Below are positions 28,710 to 37,011 of a stretch of 64,000 nt of DNA, in pieces. Under the pieces are notes generated by a model. That model was not told the DNA's origin. It made no database searches and saw only the letters and a program-made list of their open reading frames with translations. The position numbers were made by a program, and so were the translations under genes. Where the stretch lies: contig NZ_JAIWPJ010000002.1 in NCBI RefSeq assembly GCF_020515625.1, positions 496,001-560,000 of the forward strand, written 5' to 3'. Within the stretch, counting starts at the first letter, position 1. Each line of letters begins with the position of its first letter. The DNA comes from Natrinema amylolyticum. GTDB taxonomy: Archaea; Halobacteriota; Halobacteria; Halobacteriales; Natrialbaceae.

Positions 28710-29413
28710 GGCGAATCAGCCCAGTTATAGCGCATGACGAGGTCCTCCTCGTCGATGTCGTCCGCGAGCTTCTGGACGAGTTCGTCCTGTGGCAGGTCGC
28801 CGAACTCCTCGAGTTCGTACGGTTTGACCACGACGGGCGTGGACTCGCCGTTGCGGATGCGCTCTTGGAGTTTGGCGATGCCGTAGACCAGCGCTTCCGG
28901 TCGCGGCGGGCAGCCGGGGACGTGGATGTCGATAGGAATGATCTCCTCGGCTCCCTTGACGACGTTGTACCCTTCCTGGAAGGGGCCGCCGGAGATCGTA
29001 CACGAGCCCATGCCGACGACGAATTTAGGCTCGGGCATCTGGTCGTAGACCCGCTTCATGCGGGGACCGAACTTCGAGACGATCGTCCCGGGGACGATCA
29101 TCACGTCGGCCTGCCGGGGCGAGGCCCGCGGGACCCCGGCTCCGAAGCGGTCCAGATCGTGTTTGATCGCGTACGTGTGCATCATCTCGATGCTGCAACA
29201 CGCGATCCCGAACTGGAGCATGAACATGGAGTTGCCCCGAACCCAGTTCATGAACTTGTCGAACTTCGTGAGGATGAACGGCGTCGAGCCGAAGGCCTCG
29301 CGAAGTTTGGAGTTGAAGCGGTCGTCGGCACCCTCACCGATACGCGAGTCGCGGGTGTCGGTCGACGGTGCGGTGCTGTCGTAGATCTGCTGACGTGGTT
29401 GTTCGCTACTCAT
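28706..29413 (-). CDS. nuoB: NADH-quinone oxidoreductase-like subunit B (cluster N2)
   Basis: 235 residues, longer than the usual 160-220 because of a charged N-terminal extension of about 50 residues. Cluster N2 ligands are the adjacent cysteines in FGIACCSIEMMHT, the Cys in GMGSCTISGGPF and the Cys in VPGCPPRPEAL. RASPRQADVMIVPGTI is also diagnostic. It hands electrons to quinone. ATGA overlaps on both sides. Confidence 0.96.
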   Translation of the reverse strand: MSSEQPRQQIYDSTAPSTDTRDSRIGEGADDRFNSKLREAFGSTPFILTKFDKFMNWVRGNSMFMLQFGIACCSIEMMHTYAIKHDLDRFGAGVPRASPRQADVMIVPGTIVSKFGPRMKRVYDQMPEPKFVVGMGSCTISGGPFQEGYNVVKGAEEIIPIDIHVPGCPPRPEALVYGIAKLQERIRNGESTPVVVKPYELEEFGDLPQDELVQKLADDIDEEDLVMRYNWADSP

Positions 29414-29814
29414 TGTCTGTCAGTTTCCAGCTGGCGAGGTGTCCGTGCCCACTGTACTGCGCCCGTACGCCACGCCCACGCGAGTCCGACGAGCAGGATG
29501 GCGACGAACAACAGCATCGGCCCGAGCGCGCGGACGAGCGGAATATCCGCCGCGAGCGCATCCTGATAGGCGACCGCCCACGGGAACAAGAGGACGGTCT
29601 CGATATCGAAGACGACGAACAGCAGCGCAACCATGTAATACTGGATATTAAATCGGATGCGCGTTCCGCCGGTCGGAATCTCGCCGCTCTCGTAAGTGGC
29701 GCGTTTGCTCGTTTCGGGCACGGTGGGTCGCAGGAGATACGATACCGCCATCATCCCGAACGGTATCAGTACTCCGACGAGCGCCAGCGCCCCGATGGCG
29801 ATCCAATCATTCAT
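29410..29814 (-). CDS. nuoA: NADH-quinone oxidoreductase-like subunit A
   Basis: 134 residues from ATG 29814; an in-frame upstream ATG at 29850 adds a hydrophilic 12-residue lead that the family lacks. Three membrane spans and the conserved YESGEIPTGGTRIRFNIQYYMVALLFVVFDIETVLLFPWA. It is the first gene of the nuo operon. A TATA-like CCTTATG on the minus strand at about 29846-29852 lies about 35 bases upstream, consistent with a nearly leaderless message. Confidence 0.95.
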   Translation of the reverse strand: MNDWIAIGALALVGVLIPFGMMAVSYLLRPTVPETSKRATYESGEIPTGGTRIRFNIQYYMVALLFVVFDIETVLLFPWAVAYQDALAADIPLVRALGPMLLFVAILLVGLAWAWRTGAVQWARTPRQLETDRQ

Positions 29815-29844
29815 CTCCGTAACGTTCGAGGCTTCAGACCGCAC

Positions 29845-29855
29845 GCACATAAGGG
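29845..29855 (-). promoter_or_regulatory. Probable TATA element of the nuo operon
   Basis: Reading the minus strand, AACCCTTATGT lies about 35 bases before the nuoA ATG, the usual distance for haloarchaeal leaderless promoters. A second AT-rich element (ATATATAGTATGA, near 29932-29944) lies about 120 bases upstream and could drive a longer message. Confidence 0.4.
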
Positions 29856-30098
29856 TTGATTCTTCGTTTTTCGGGGAAACACGGGCCGAGAAGGGACTTC
29901 AGCCGACCGAGATCCTCGTGAATAATCGACTCATACTATATATGACTGTACGGAAAGCGAACGGATCGGTAAGAGTTCGCTACTCGAGGCCGAAATCGGC
30001 CTACACGAACCACTCAGAACGGTAATTCCCACTTCCCGAACCGGTTCGGGTAGCCAGCAATCGTCGAACTTCCGTGACCGCCGGCGACCGGGGCGCAG

Positions 30099-30737
30099 TT
30101 ACCGGTCCCGCTTCCCGAACGCGGGCGTCCCGCCGTCGTGGAGTTCTCGAGAGACGTCCCCGACGCCCTCGCGCAGGGCTTCGTGATAGGCGATCAGTCG
30201 ATCGCGGACGTCCTCGTGCTGACGGGCGAGGATCTGGGCGGCCGACAGCGCGGCGTTAAACGACTTGCCCGCGTCGACCGCGACCAGCGGCGCGCCGGTC
30301 GGCATTCCGATGACGCTGTCGACGGACTTCTCCTGGACCGGAACGCCGATGACCGGCAGCGGGTACGCGATCGACGCGGTCATGTTCGGCAGGTCCGCGG
30401 ATTTCCCGCCGGCCCCGGCGATGATCACCTCGAGGCCCCGATCCTCGGCGGTCTCGGCGTACGCCGTCATTAGGTCCGGTGTCCGATGGGCCGAGGTGAC
30501 GTACGTCTCGAACGTGAACCGCTCCGGGGGCGCGCTCTCGTAATCGGTCTGTTCGGCGAAATCGAGCTCGTCCACGAAGGCGTCGTACGCGCCGCGGCGT
30601 TTCCCGCCGGTCATCATCGTCTCGAGGTCGGAGTCGCTTCCCATGACGATCCCGACGTCCGGCGTTTCCTCGGTCGGCCGGTCCTGCTCGGCTTCGTCGT
30701 GCAGTCGGTCGATCAGGTCGGTAACGCTGTCGCTCAT
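30099..30737 (-). CDS. purE: N5-carboxyaminoimidazole ribonucleotide mutase
   Basis: 212 residues. GIVMGSDSDLETMM and VTSAHRTPDLM form the active-site core, followed by IIAGAGGKSADLPNMTASIAYPLPVIGVPV and GMPTGAPLVAVDAGKSFNAALSAAQIL. This is class I PurE, which converts N5-CAIR to CAIR in purine synthesis. It has a 28-residue N-terminal extension and a short tail. The upstream purK on the same strand supplies its substrate; 78 bases separate them. Confidence 0.95.
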   Translation of the reverse strand: MSDSVTDLIDRLHDEAEQDRPTEETPDVGIVMGSDSDLETMMTGGKRRGAYDAFVDELDFAEQTDYESAPPERFTFETYVTSAHRTPDLMTAYAETAEDRGLEVIIAGAGGKSADLPNMTASIAYPLPVIGVPVQEKSVDSVIGMPTGAPLVAVDAGKSFNAALSAAQILARQHEDVRDRLIAYHEALREGVGDVSRELHDGGTPAFGKRDR

Positions 30738-30815
30738 GGGTGGTGGTCGTCGGGGGAGTGACTTGAAACAGTGGTGAACGGGACGAGCGGCCGCGGCGAT
30801 CGACGGCGAACGGCG

Positions 30816-32030
30816 CTACGTGCGGAACGTCACGGCGTCCTCGAGGTCGCGCGCGGTCTCGAGCAATTCGTCGACCGATGCGTCCGCGTCGGCCGCCGAG
30901 AGCGTCACGTGGCCCATCTTCCGCAGGGGTCGGGCCTGGCGCTTGCCGTACCAGTGGAGGCTCGCGCCGGGGGTCTCGAGGATTTCGTCGATATCCCCCA
31001 GCTGTGCGGACTGTTCCGCTTCGACGTCGCCGAGCAGGTTCGTCATCACAGTCGGCGAGCGGAGTTCCGTCGAGCCCAGCGGCCAGCCGAGGACGGCGCG
31101 AGCGTGCTGTTCGAACTGGGACGTCTGCGCGCCCTCGATCGTCCAGTGGCCGGAGTTGTGGGGACGCGGTGCGATCTCGTTGAGGAGGATCTCACCGTCG
31201 CTCTCTCGCGGGCTTCGCCCGCTCGAGTCGTCCGGGGCACTATCTGCCCCGCTCGTTTCGAATAGCTCGATTCCGTACACGCCGCGACCGTCCATCACCT
31301 CGAGGACGTCCCGGGCGACCTCGTGGGCGCGCTCGGTGACGCCCTCGCTCGAGCGCGCCGGAACGATCGTCTCCCGAAGGATCTCCTCCTCGTGGACGTT
31401 CTCCCCGATCGGGAAGGTCGCGATCTCGCCGTCCCCCTTGACGGCGATGACCGAGACCTCGCGCTCGAAGTCGACGAACGACTCGACCATCGCGGGACCG
31501 GCGACCGACTCGAGGGCGTCCGCGGCGTCGGCTTTCGACTCGACGGGGACGTTGCCCCGGCCGTCGTAGCCGCCGGTTCGGGCCTTGAGCATCACCGGCG
31601 CGCCGTAGTCGTCGATCGCCGTCCGGACGTCGTCGGCGTCGTCGACCTCGCGGAACGGCGGCACCGGAACCCCGGCGTCCTCGAGGTCGCGTTTCTGGAC
31701 GAGTTTGTCGTGAATCGTCTCGAGCGTCGACGGCTTCGGGTGAACGGGCGTTCCGGTCTCCTCGCTCACTCGGTCCATCACGTCCTGATCGGCGAGTTCG
31801 ATTTCGAAGGTGAGCACGTCGGCGCGCGCGGCGAGTTCGCGGATCCCAGCCTCGTCGTCGAACCCGGCGACGAGCTGGTCGCGAGCCACGGGCGCGGCCG
31901 GACAGTCCGGCGTCGGATCGAGCACGACCACTTCGACGCCCAACGGCGCGGCCGCCTCGGCGAGCATCCGCCCGAGCTGTCCCCCTCCGACTACGCCGAT
32001 CGTCGGTCCCGGCGTCCGTAGCGTCGTCAT
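30816..32030 (-). CDS. purK: N5-carboxyaminoimidazole ribonucleotide synthase
   Basis: 404 residues from ATG 32030 (the frame continues upstream without conserved sequence). ATP-grasp enzyme making N5-CAIR from AIR, bicarbonate and ATP. N-terminal IGVVGGGQLGRMLAEAA, then LTFEIELADQDVM, HPKPSTLETIHDKLVQK, MLKARTGGYDGRGN, and EIAPRPHNSGHWTIEGAQTSQFEQHARAV near the C-terminus are diagnostic. A low-complexity, Ser/Asp-rich insertion (GADSAPDDSSGRSPRESD) interrupts the segment before LLNEIAPRPHNS. Likely co-transcribed with purE. Confidence 0.95.
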   Translation of the reverse strand: MTTLRTPGPTIGVVGGGQLGRMLAEAAAPLGVEVVVLDPTPDCPAAPVARDQLVAGFDDEAGIRELAARADVLTFEIELADQDVMDRVSEETGTPVHPKPSTLETIHDKLVQKRDLEDAGVPVPPFREVDDADDVRTAIDDYGAPVMLKARTGGYDGRGNVPVESKADAADALESVAGPAMVESFVDFEREVSVIAVKGDGEIATFPIGENVHEEEILRETIVPARSSEGVTERAHEVARDVLEVMDGRGVYGIELFETSGADSAPDDSSGRSPRESDGEILLNEIAPRPHNSGHWTIEGAQTSQFEQHARAVLGWPLGSTELRSPTVMTNLLGDVEAEQSAQLGDIDEILETPGASLHWYGKRQARPLRKMGHVTLSAADADASVDELLETARDLEDAVTFRT

Positions 32031-32264
32031 TGCGTTGCGATTGTCGTCTCCCGCGCTTAAGAATTCCCAAACGGCCCGCCGCTCGAGGGAGTCTCGCACC
32101 GTCGCTCGAGACGTCCCGACTCGCCGCTCGGGAATCCACCTTCGCCACGTCGCGCTACTCCGAACGTCGGCCGGCGACTCCGTTGGTCGGTCGAAGTACT
32201 CGATTCAGGCCCTCTTTTCGTATAAAAATCTTCGTGCAGAGGACACGCGTCGGAAACTGGACGG

Positions 32265-32274
32265 TATTATATAT
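32265..32274 (+). promoter_or_regulatory. TATA box of the TTNG-repeat lipoprotein gene
   Basis: TATTATATAT centred about 31 bases before ATG 32301, the typical spacing of a haloarchaeal leaderless promoter. It lies in the 270-base space between divergent purK and this gene. Confidence 0.6.
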
Positions 32275-32300
32275 CGACGTGGCAACGTACAAACACGGTT

Positions 32301-33134
32301 ATGGGATCGAACGTCTCGCGACGGCGCGTTCTCGCCGGGTGCGGACTCGGTGTCCTCGCGTCGCTCGCCGGCTGTCTCGCGACCGGCCGAGGGGAAACGG
32401 AGACCGTGACCGAAACGTATGGGACCGACGACTACAGTGCGATCTCGCTGTCCGGCGAGAACGGCTCGGTGACCGTCGAGGGAGGGCAAGGAGACGCGAT
32501 CGAGGTTCGCGGTCGCAAGGCGGCCCCGACCGAAGACACCCTCGAGTCGCTGACGGTCGAGGCCAGCAGCGACGATGGACTCCTCGAGATCGATGCACAG
32601 CAGGAGGACGTTCCGTTCCTGTTCGGCCCCGATCCGAAACTGGACCTCGAGGCGACGGTTCCCGACGGCGTTCGAGTCGCTCGCGCGGCGACGACGAACG
32701 GCGATATCGACGTCCGCGACGTGACCGGCGAACTGGAAGCAGACACGACGAACGGTCAAATCGACGTACAGGGCGTCGACGGCGGATTCGTCGCCGAGAG
32801 TACCAACGGCGCCGTGCAGGCAGCCGGAGTCAGCGGCGACGTTCGCGCAGAGACGACCAACGGGGACATCGAGGTCACTGCGGCGGGCGGTGACAGCGAC
32901 GGCGACCTAATTGCCGAGAGCACTAACGGAGCAGTCACCGTTCGCGTACCGCCGTCGCTCGACGCGACCGTCAGCGCCTCGACGACGAACGGTGCAATTT
33001 CGCTGGCGGGATTCGACGACGCGAACGCCTCGAGCGACGATTCGATCGACGTGACGCTCGGCGACGGAACGCGACGGATCCGACTCGAGACGACCAACGG
33101 CGATATCACGGTTCGAGCCGCGGACGAGGAATAA
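32301..33134 (+). CDS. Tat lipoprotein with TTNG beta-repeats (DUF4097-like)
   Basis: 277 residues. Tat motif SRRRVLAG and lipobox LAGC (Cys25) mark a secreted, membrane-anchored lipoprotein. Residues about 130-275 contain seven copies of a (T/S)TNG-(D/Q/A)-(I/V)-x-(V/L) turn-strand repeat spaced about 18-24 residues, for example ATTNGDIDV, ESTNGAVQA, ETTNGDITV. This pattern forms beta-solenoid or auto-adhesin-like structures in DUF4097 proteins. The function is unknown; a cell-surface structural or adhesive role is inferred. Confidence 0.82.
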   Translation: MGSNVSRRRVLAGCGLGVLASLAGCLATGRGETETVTETYGTDDYSAISLSGENGSVTVEGGQGDAIEVRGRKAAPTEDTLESLTVEASSDDGLLEIDAQQEDVPFLFGPDPKLDLEATVPDGVRVARAATTNGDIDVRDVTGELEADTTNGQIDVQGVDGGFVAESTNGAVQAAGVSGDVRAETTNGDIEVTAAGGDSDGDLIAESTNGAVTVRVPPSLDATVSASTTNGAISLAGFDDANASSDDSIDVTLGDGTRRIRLETTNGDITVRAADEE

Positions 33135-33141
33135 CGAAGAC

Positions 33142-33159
33142 ACGGACGATTCCGTCCGT
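33142..33159 (+). terminator. Hairpin after the lipoprotein gene
   Basis: ACGGACG, loop ATTC, CGTCCGT: a perfect 7-base inverted repeat starting 8 bases after the stop codon. It is GC-rich but not followed by a T-run, so it may protect the message 3' end rather than act as a classical terminator. Confidence 0.4.
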
Positions 33160-33235
33160 ACGCGGCCGATGAGTCGCCTTCGCCGGCGACGTATCGTCGC
33201 GAGGATACCGGAGCGGTCGCCCGAGAACGGTACCT

Positions 33236-33243
33236 CTTTTACC
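33236..33243 (+). promoter_or_regulatory. TATA-like element of ribH
   Basis: CTTTTACC lies 29 bases before the ribH ATG, consistent with a leaderless message and supporting the start at 33265 over upstream in-frame codons. Confidence 0.5.
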
Positions 33244-33264
33244 TGCCCTCCCCACCGCTCGCCT

Positions 33265-33699
33265 ATGACCACGCTCGGACTGGTGGTCGCGGAATTCAAC
33301 CGACCGATCACCGAGCAGATGGAGCAGGAGGCGTTCGAGGCGGCCACCGCCGCGGGTGCCGAGGTGTACGAGACGGTCCACGTCCCGGGGGCGTACGACG
33401 CGCCGCTGGCCGCCGACCGGCTCGCCCGCCTCGACGATGTCGATGCCGTCGCCGTCATCGGAACCGTCATCACCGGTGACACGGATCACGACCAGGTGAT
33501 CACCGACGCCACCGCACAGCGACTCTCCGACGTGAGTCTCGAGCGCGACACGCCCGTGACCCTCGGCGTGACCGGTCCCGGCATGTCCGCGGCCGAGGCG
33601 CGCGAACGCGTGGAGAACGCCGCGAAAGCCGTCGACGGCGCGCTCGATCTCGTCGACGAACTACCCGACCCCAGTTCCGCCGTAGATTCCCACCAATGA
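33265..33699 (+). CDS. ribH: 6,7-dimethyl-8-ribityllumazine synthase
   Basis: 144 residues from ATG 33265. LGLVVAEFNRPITEQMEQEAFE, ETVHVPGAYDAPLAADRLA, VAVIGTVITGDTDHDQVI and TLGVTGPGMSAAEA match archaeal RibH, with the catalytic His in DTDHD (about residue 75). It condenses the ribityl pyrimidine with dihydroxybutanone phosphate, the penultimate step of riboflavin synthesis. The stop overlaps the aminotransferase start as ATGA, so the two are coupled although their pathways are not obviously linked. Confidence 0.93.
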   Translation: MTTLGLVVAEFNRPITEQMEQEAFEAATAAGAEVYETVHVPGAYDAPLAADRLARLDDVDAVAVIGTVITGDTDHDQVITDATAQRLSDVSLERDTPVTLGVTGPGMSAAEARERVENAAKAVDGALDLVDELPDPSSAVDSHQ

Positions 33700-34841
33700 C
33701 GATGGAATTCACCGACCGCGTAAACCGAGTCGAACCGTCCGCAACGCTCGCCATCTCCGCGCTCGCCACCGAACTCGAGGCCGAGGGCGCAGACGTCGTC
33801 GACCTCTCCGTCGGCGAGCCCGACTTCCCCACGCCCGAGAACATCATCGAAGCGGGCCAGGACGCGATGGACGCCGGCCACACCGGCTACACCACCTCCG
33901 CTGGCATCCTCGAACTGCGGGAGGCGATCGCCGACAAACTGGCCGACGACGGCCTCGATCACAACACGGACGAGATCATCGTCACGCCCGGTGCGAAGCA
34001 GGCCCTCTACGAGATCGTCCAGTCCCTGATCGGTGAGGGCGACGAGGTCGCCCTGCTCGACCCCGCGTGGGTCTCCTACGAGGCCATGGTCAAGATGGCC
34101 GGCGGCGACCTCACCCGCGTCGACCTCTCCGAGACCGACTTCCAGCTCGAGCCCGCGCTCGACGAGCTCGCGGCCGCGGTCTCCGACGAGACCGAACTGC
34201 TGATCGTCAACTCGCCGTCGAACCCCACCGGCGCGGTCTACTCCGACGCCGCGCTCGAGGGCGTCCGCGGTCTGGCCGTCGAGCACGACATCACCGTCAT
34301 CTCCGACGAGATCTACAAGGAGATCACCTACGGCGTCGAACCGACGAGCCTCGGCACTCTCGAGGGCATGGCCGACCGCACCGTCACCGTCAACGGGTTC
34401 TCGAAGGCCTACTCGATGACCGGCTGGCGGCTCGGCTACTTCGCCGGTCCCGAGGAACTGATCGACCAGGCCGGCAAGCTCCACAGCCACTCGGTCTCCT
34501 CGGCCGTGAACTTCGTCCAGCACGCCGGTCTCGAGGCCCTCGAGACCGAGGACGCCGTCACCGAGATGGTCGAAGCCTTCGAAGAGCGCCGCGACCTGGT
34601 CGTCGACCTGCTCGCCGAGTACGACGTCGACGTCGCCGTTCCCGAAGGCGCATTCTACATGATGCTGCCCGTCGACGACGACGATCAGGCGTGGTGTGAA
34701 GGCGCGATCGAAGACGCCCACGTCGCGACCGTCCCCGGCAGCGCGTTCGGAACTCCCGGCTACGCGCGGATCTCGTACGCCGCGAGCGAGGAACGCCTCG
34801 AGGAAGGTATCGAGCGGCTGGCCGAAGAAGGCTACCTGTAA
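33696..34841 (+). CDS. Class I/II aminotransferase (aspartate-type)
   Basis: 381 residues, PLP fold type I. SVGEPDFPTPENIIEAG, GYTTSAGILELREAIA, VTPGAKQALYEI, NSPSNPTGAVYSD, SDEIYKEITYG and GFSKAYSMTGWRLGY (PLP Lys at about residue 236) followed by a C-terminal YARISYA Arg are all present. This is the archaeal aspartate aminotransferase subfamily (Igamma), which may also accept aromatic or other 2-oxo acids. Codon use is very biased toward C in third position, suggesting high expression. Confidence 0.9.
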   Translation: MTMEFTDRVNRVEPSATLAISALATELEAEGADVVDLSVGEPDFPTPENIIEAGQDAMDAGHTGYTTSAGILELREAIADKLADDGLDHNTDEIIVTPGAKQALYEIVQSLIGEGDEVALLDPAWVSYEAMVKMAGGDLTRVDLSETDFQLEPALDELAAAVSDETELLIVNSPSNPTGAVYSDAALEGVRGLAVEHDITVISDEIYKEITYGVEPTSLGTLEGMADRTVTVNGFSKAYSMTGWRLGYFAGPEELIDQAGKLHSHSVSSAVNFVQHAGLEALETEDAVTEMVEAFEERRDLVVDLLAEYDVDVAVPEGAFYMMLPVDDDDQAWCEGAIEDAHVATVPGSAFGTPGYARISYAASEERLEEGIERLAEEGYL

Positions 34842-34898
34842 CGGTTTCCGGGCGATCGACGCTCCGATTTATTTTCTCTCGTCCGGATCAGCCGCGGG

Positions 34899-34906
34899 TT
34901 TATATA
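34899..34906 (+). promoter_or_regulatory. TATA box of the HNH gene
   Basis: TTTATATA starts 30 bases before ATG 34929, a near-consensus haloarchaeal promoter for a leaderless gene. Confidence 0.65.
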
Positions 34907-34928
34907 CGAAGGCGAGGCCACCCCCCGC

Positions 34929-35669
34929 ATGGACTGTCCGACGTGTGGCAACTCCCTGCCCACCGAGCGAGGAATGCGACAGCACCACACGAAGGTACAC
35001 GACGAGCCGCTCCCGAATCGGACGTGTCGCGGCTGTGGACTCGAGTTCTACGATCCGAAAGCGCGGCGCGAGTTCTGCGAGGACTGTAATCCGAACGCGG
35101 GAGAACACAACGGGAACTGGAAAGGCGGGAAGGAGACTACGTCGTGCAATCGCTGTGGATCGACGTTCAAATACTATCCGTCCGACAAACCGGGGCTCTA
35201 CTGTTCGGACTGCGTCGAAGATGCCGATGTGTTTCTCGGGACACCCTATTACGAATACCACGACATAAAACGAGTACAGCGAGTCTGTGAGTGGTGCGGT
35301 CGGATATCGACTCTGCTCGAGTCGAAAGCTGAACGGGAACCGGCCCGATTTTGCAGTCAGAACTGTCTCAGCCATTGGTTATCCGATCAGTGGGGAGACT
35401 CCGAAAATCCATACAATGGTCGCTGGAGGGACGTAAAGCGGAACGCACTGGAACGAGACGATCATACCTGCCAGCACTGTGGTATCACTCGTGAGGAAAT
35501 CGGCCACGAACCGGACGTTCATCACATCATCCCGGTTCGAGAATTCAATGATCCGCAGCTTGCACACACTCTTGACAACGTCATTTCTCTTTGTCGAAGC
35601 TGCCATCGATACGCCGAAATTGAAATGATCGACGAGCTTTCACCCTCTCCGACTCACGGGAAACAATAA
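34929..35669 (+). CDS. Zinc-ribbon HNH endonuclease
   Basis: 246 residues. Four cysteine clusters come first: CPTCGNSL with HHxxxH (C2H2-like, residues 3-24), CRGCGLEF...CEDC, CNRCGS...CSDC and CEWCGR...FCSQNC. Residues about 170-235 are the HNH nuclease: CQHCGI, EPDVHHIIPVREF, DNVISLCRSCH, a complete HNH motif with both CxxC pairs. Such proteins are often homing or mobile-element nucleases, and it sits 40 bases before tRNA-Gln. Codon use is less GC-biased than its neighbours, which suggests later acquisition. Confidence 0.88.
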   Translation: MDCPTCGNSLPTERGMRQHHTKVHDEPLPNRTCRGCGLEFYDPKARREFCEDCNPNAGEHNGNWKGGKETTSCNRCGSTFKYYPSDKPGLYCSDCVEDADVFLGTPYYEYHDIKRVQRVCEWCGRISTLLESKAEREPARFCSQNCLSHWLSDQWGDSENPYNGRWRDVKRNALERDDHTCQHCGITREEIGHEPDVHHIIPVREFNDPQLAHTLDNVISLCRSCHRYAEIEMIDELSPSPTHGKQ

Positions 35670-35709
35670 CTCATAAACCCTTCTACCGACAACAGGGTAT
35701 CGTAGGTCA

Positions 35710-35782
35710 AGTCCCGTGGTGTAGTGGCCAATCATATGGGCCTTTGGAGCCCATGACGGCGGTTCGAATCCGCCCGGGACTA
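35710..35782 (+). tRNA. tRNA-Gln (anticodon UUG)
   Basis: The cloverleaf folds: acceptor AGTCCCG (35710-35716) pairs with CGGGACT (35775-35781). The anticodon stem TGGGC/GCCCA encloses loop CTTTGGA, giving anticodon TTG. The T arm is GGCGG-TTCGAAT-CCGCC. Position 73 is A and CCA is not encoded. No intron. No second copy of the 3' end is visible downstream, so there is no evidence of an integrated element here. Confidence 0.95.
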
Positions 35783-36093
35783 CTATTACTTGTGGTTATA
35801 TTTCCTTCGTAGTAACGAGGAATCCATTCGATTGTAGCGTCCCAGACGAATCTCTATAGGCTCGAGTAGACGGACAATCGTATACTTCGCCTCGCGGATT
35901 CCAGCATTTGTGGCGCGAGCAGATGGAAATTCCCCGTCGAGCTTCGTTCAGTTTCGAGTCCCGACGAACGTGTATACGCTGTCGTCCCGCGTTTCGTCGA
36001 TCGCATCCTCGAGTCCTCGTTCGCCCCACCGATTGGACGACAGTGGTGTTGTCTCGAGCGGGTCGAGAGTAGATGAACGCAGCGCTGACGACG
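35783..36093. other. Gap after tRNA-Gln, no gene seen
   Basis: About 310 bases between tRNA-Gln and the end of the convergent Gln-rich protein gene. Short open frames on both strands have no recognisable content. I see no tRNA 3' repeat, long hairpin or TATA element of note. Confidence 0.5.
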
Positions 36094-37011
36094 TCACTCG
36101 TCGTCGGTACTGAACGACTGCGACTGAGACACGTCGACAGATTGTGACTGGTGTGTTGTGCCCCCGCCCGAACTCGATTGCTCTTGGTCGACGGACACTG
36201 ACTGAGATTGATCGACCGACCCGCCCTTCACGGTATCCGCCCTCTGGCTCTGTGACACATCTACCGATTGGGACTGTTCGACGTTCGATTCTCTCTCGGG
36301 CTTCGTTTTCGTTTCCGTCTTCGACCTTTTCTTGGGTTTCTTTTTCTTCTGTTTCGGTTTCTCCTTCGGCTGTTTCTTCTGACCCTTCGGTTGTCCGTTG
36401 ACTTCGACGTCTACTCGTTCGGACTTTTTGGCTTCTCCGTCCGTCTTCCGGGTTTCCGTTGCGGTTTTATCGCCGTGCTTCTCGTAGGCGGCAATTTCTT
36501 CGGTAACACAGTCTTTTGCGGCATCGTAAACCGTGTCCGCGTCCGTATCGTAGTGATCGTGGAGTGCGTCTGCGGCGCCGTAGGCGGTCGCGGACTGATA
36601 CTGTTCGACGGTTACGTCTTGTCCCTGTGTGGTACACGCCCCTTCCGTCGCCCCGCCGGCGGCCGCCTGCATCTGATCGATATCCGCGTACTGGTTCTGG
36701 AGCAGGGATCCTTCGGTCGCCCCTGCGGCGACGGCCTGTACCTGTTCCACGGACACGTCTTGTGATTGGAAGACGGACGCAGCGATTCCGTCTGCCGTCG
36801 CTTGCGCTTGTTCTTGCGTGATCTGCACGCCCTGTTCTTGGACCAGTTCAGCGCCTTCCAGAACGCCGGTTTCGATGGCGGCAGCGAGCTCAGTCTCCGA
36901 GGAGGCGTCCCGTGTTGCGCCGACCGTAGCGGTTGAGACGAGCGTTCCGAGACTTGCGCTGCCAATGCCACACAACATCGCCCGACGTGAGAGAGATCGG
37001 TTTCGTGTCAT
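36094..37011 (-). CDS. Exported Gln-rich tandem-repeat protein
   Basis: 305 residues from ATG 37011. LSRRAMLCG and a hydrophobic stretch ending VSTATVGA form a Tat signal. Residues about 45-140 hold four imperfect 22-24 residue repeats of the form A-x-A-x-G-A-x-E-G, then Q-x-Q-x-(V/A)-x-(V/I)-(E/D)-Q-x-Q. A Lys/Pro-rich basic segment follows (PKEKPKQKKKKPKKRSK, about residue 215), then a tail with QSQSVDVSQSQ-type repeats. The strand-turn periodicity with regular Gln recalls curlin-type amyloid repeats, but there is no direct family match. Function unknown; a surface or matrix role is inferred. Confidence 0.75.
   Translation of the reverse strand: MTRNRSLSRRAMLCGIGSASLGTLVSTATVGATRDASSETELAAAIETGVLEGAELVQEQGVQITQEQAQATADGIAASVFQSQDVSVEQVQAVAAGATEGSLLQNQYADIDQMQAAAGGATEGACTTQGQDVTVEQYQSATAYGAADALHDHYDTDADTVYDAAKDCVTEEIAAYEKHGDKTATETRKTDGEAKKSERVDVEVNGQPKGQKKQPKEKPKQKKKKPKKRSKTETKTKPERESNVEQSQSVDVSQSQRADTVKGGSVDQSQSVSVDQEQSSSGGGTTHQSQSVDVSQSQSFSTDDE

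Noticed and set aside
35710-36093. Possible integrated element or attachment site at tRNA-Gln.
   Set aside because: I found no integrase gene and no second copy of the tRNA 3' end in the window; the HNH gene lies on the 5' side of the tRNA.
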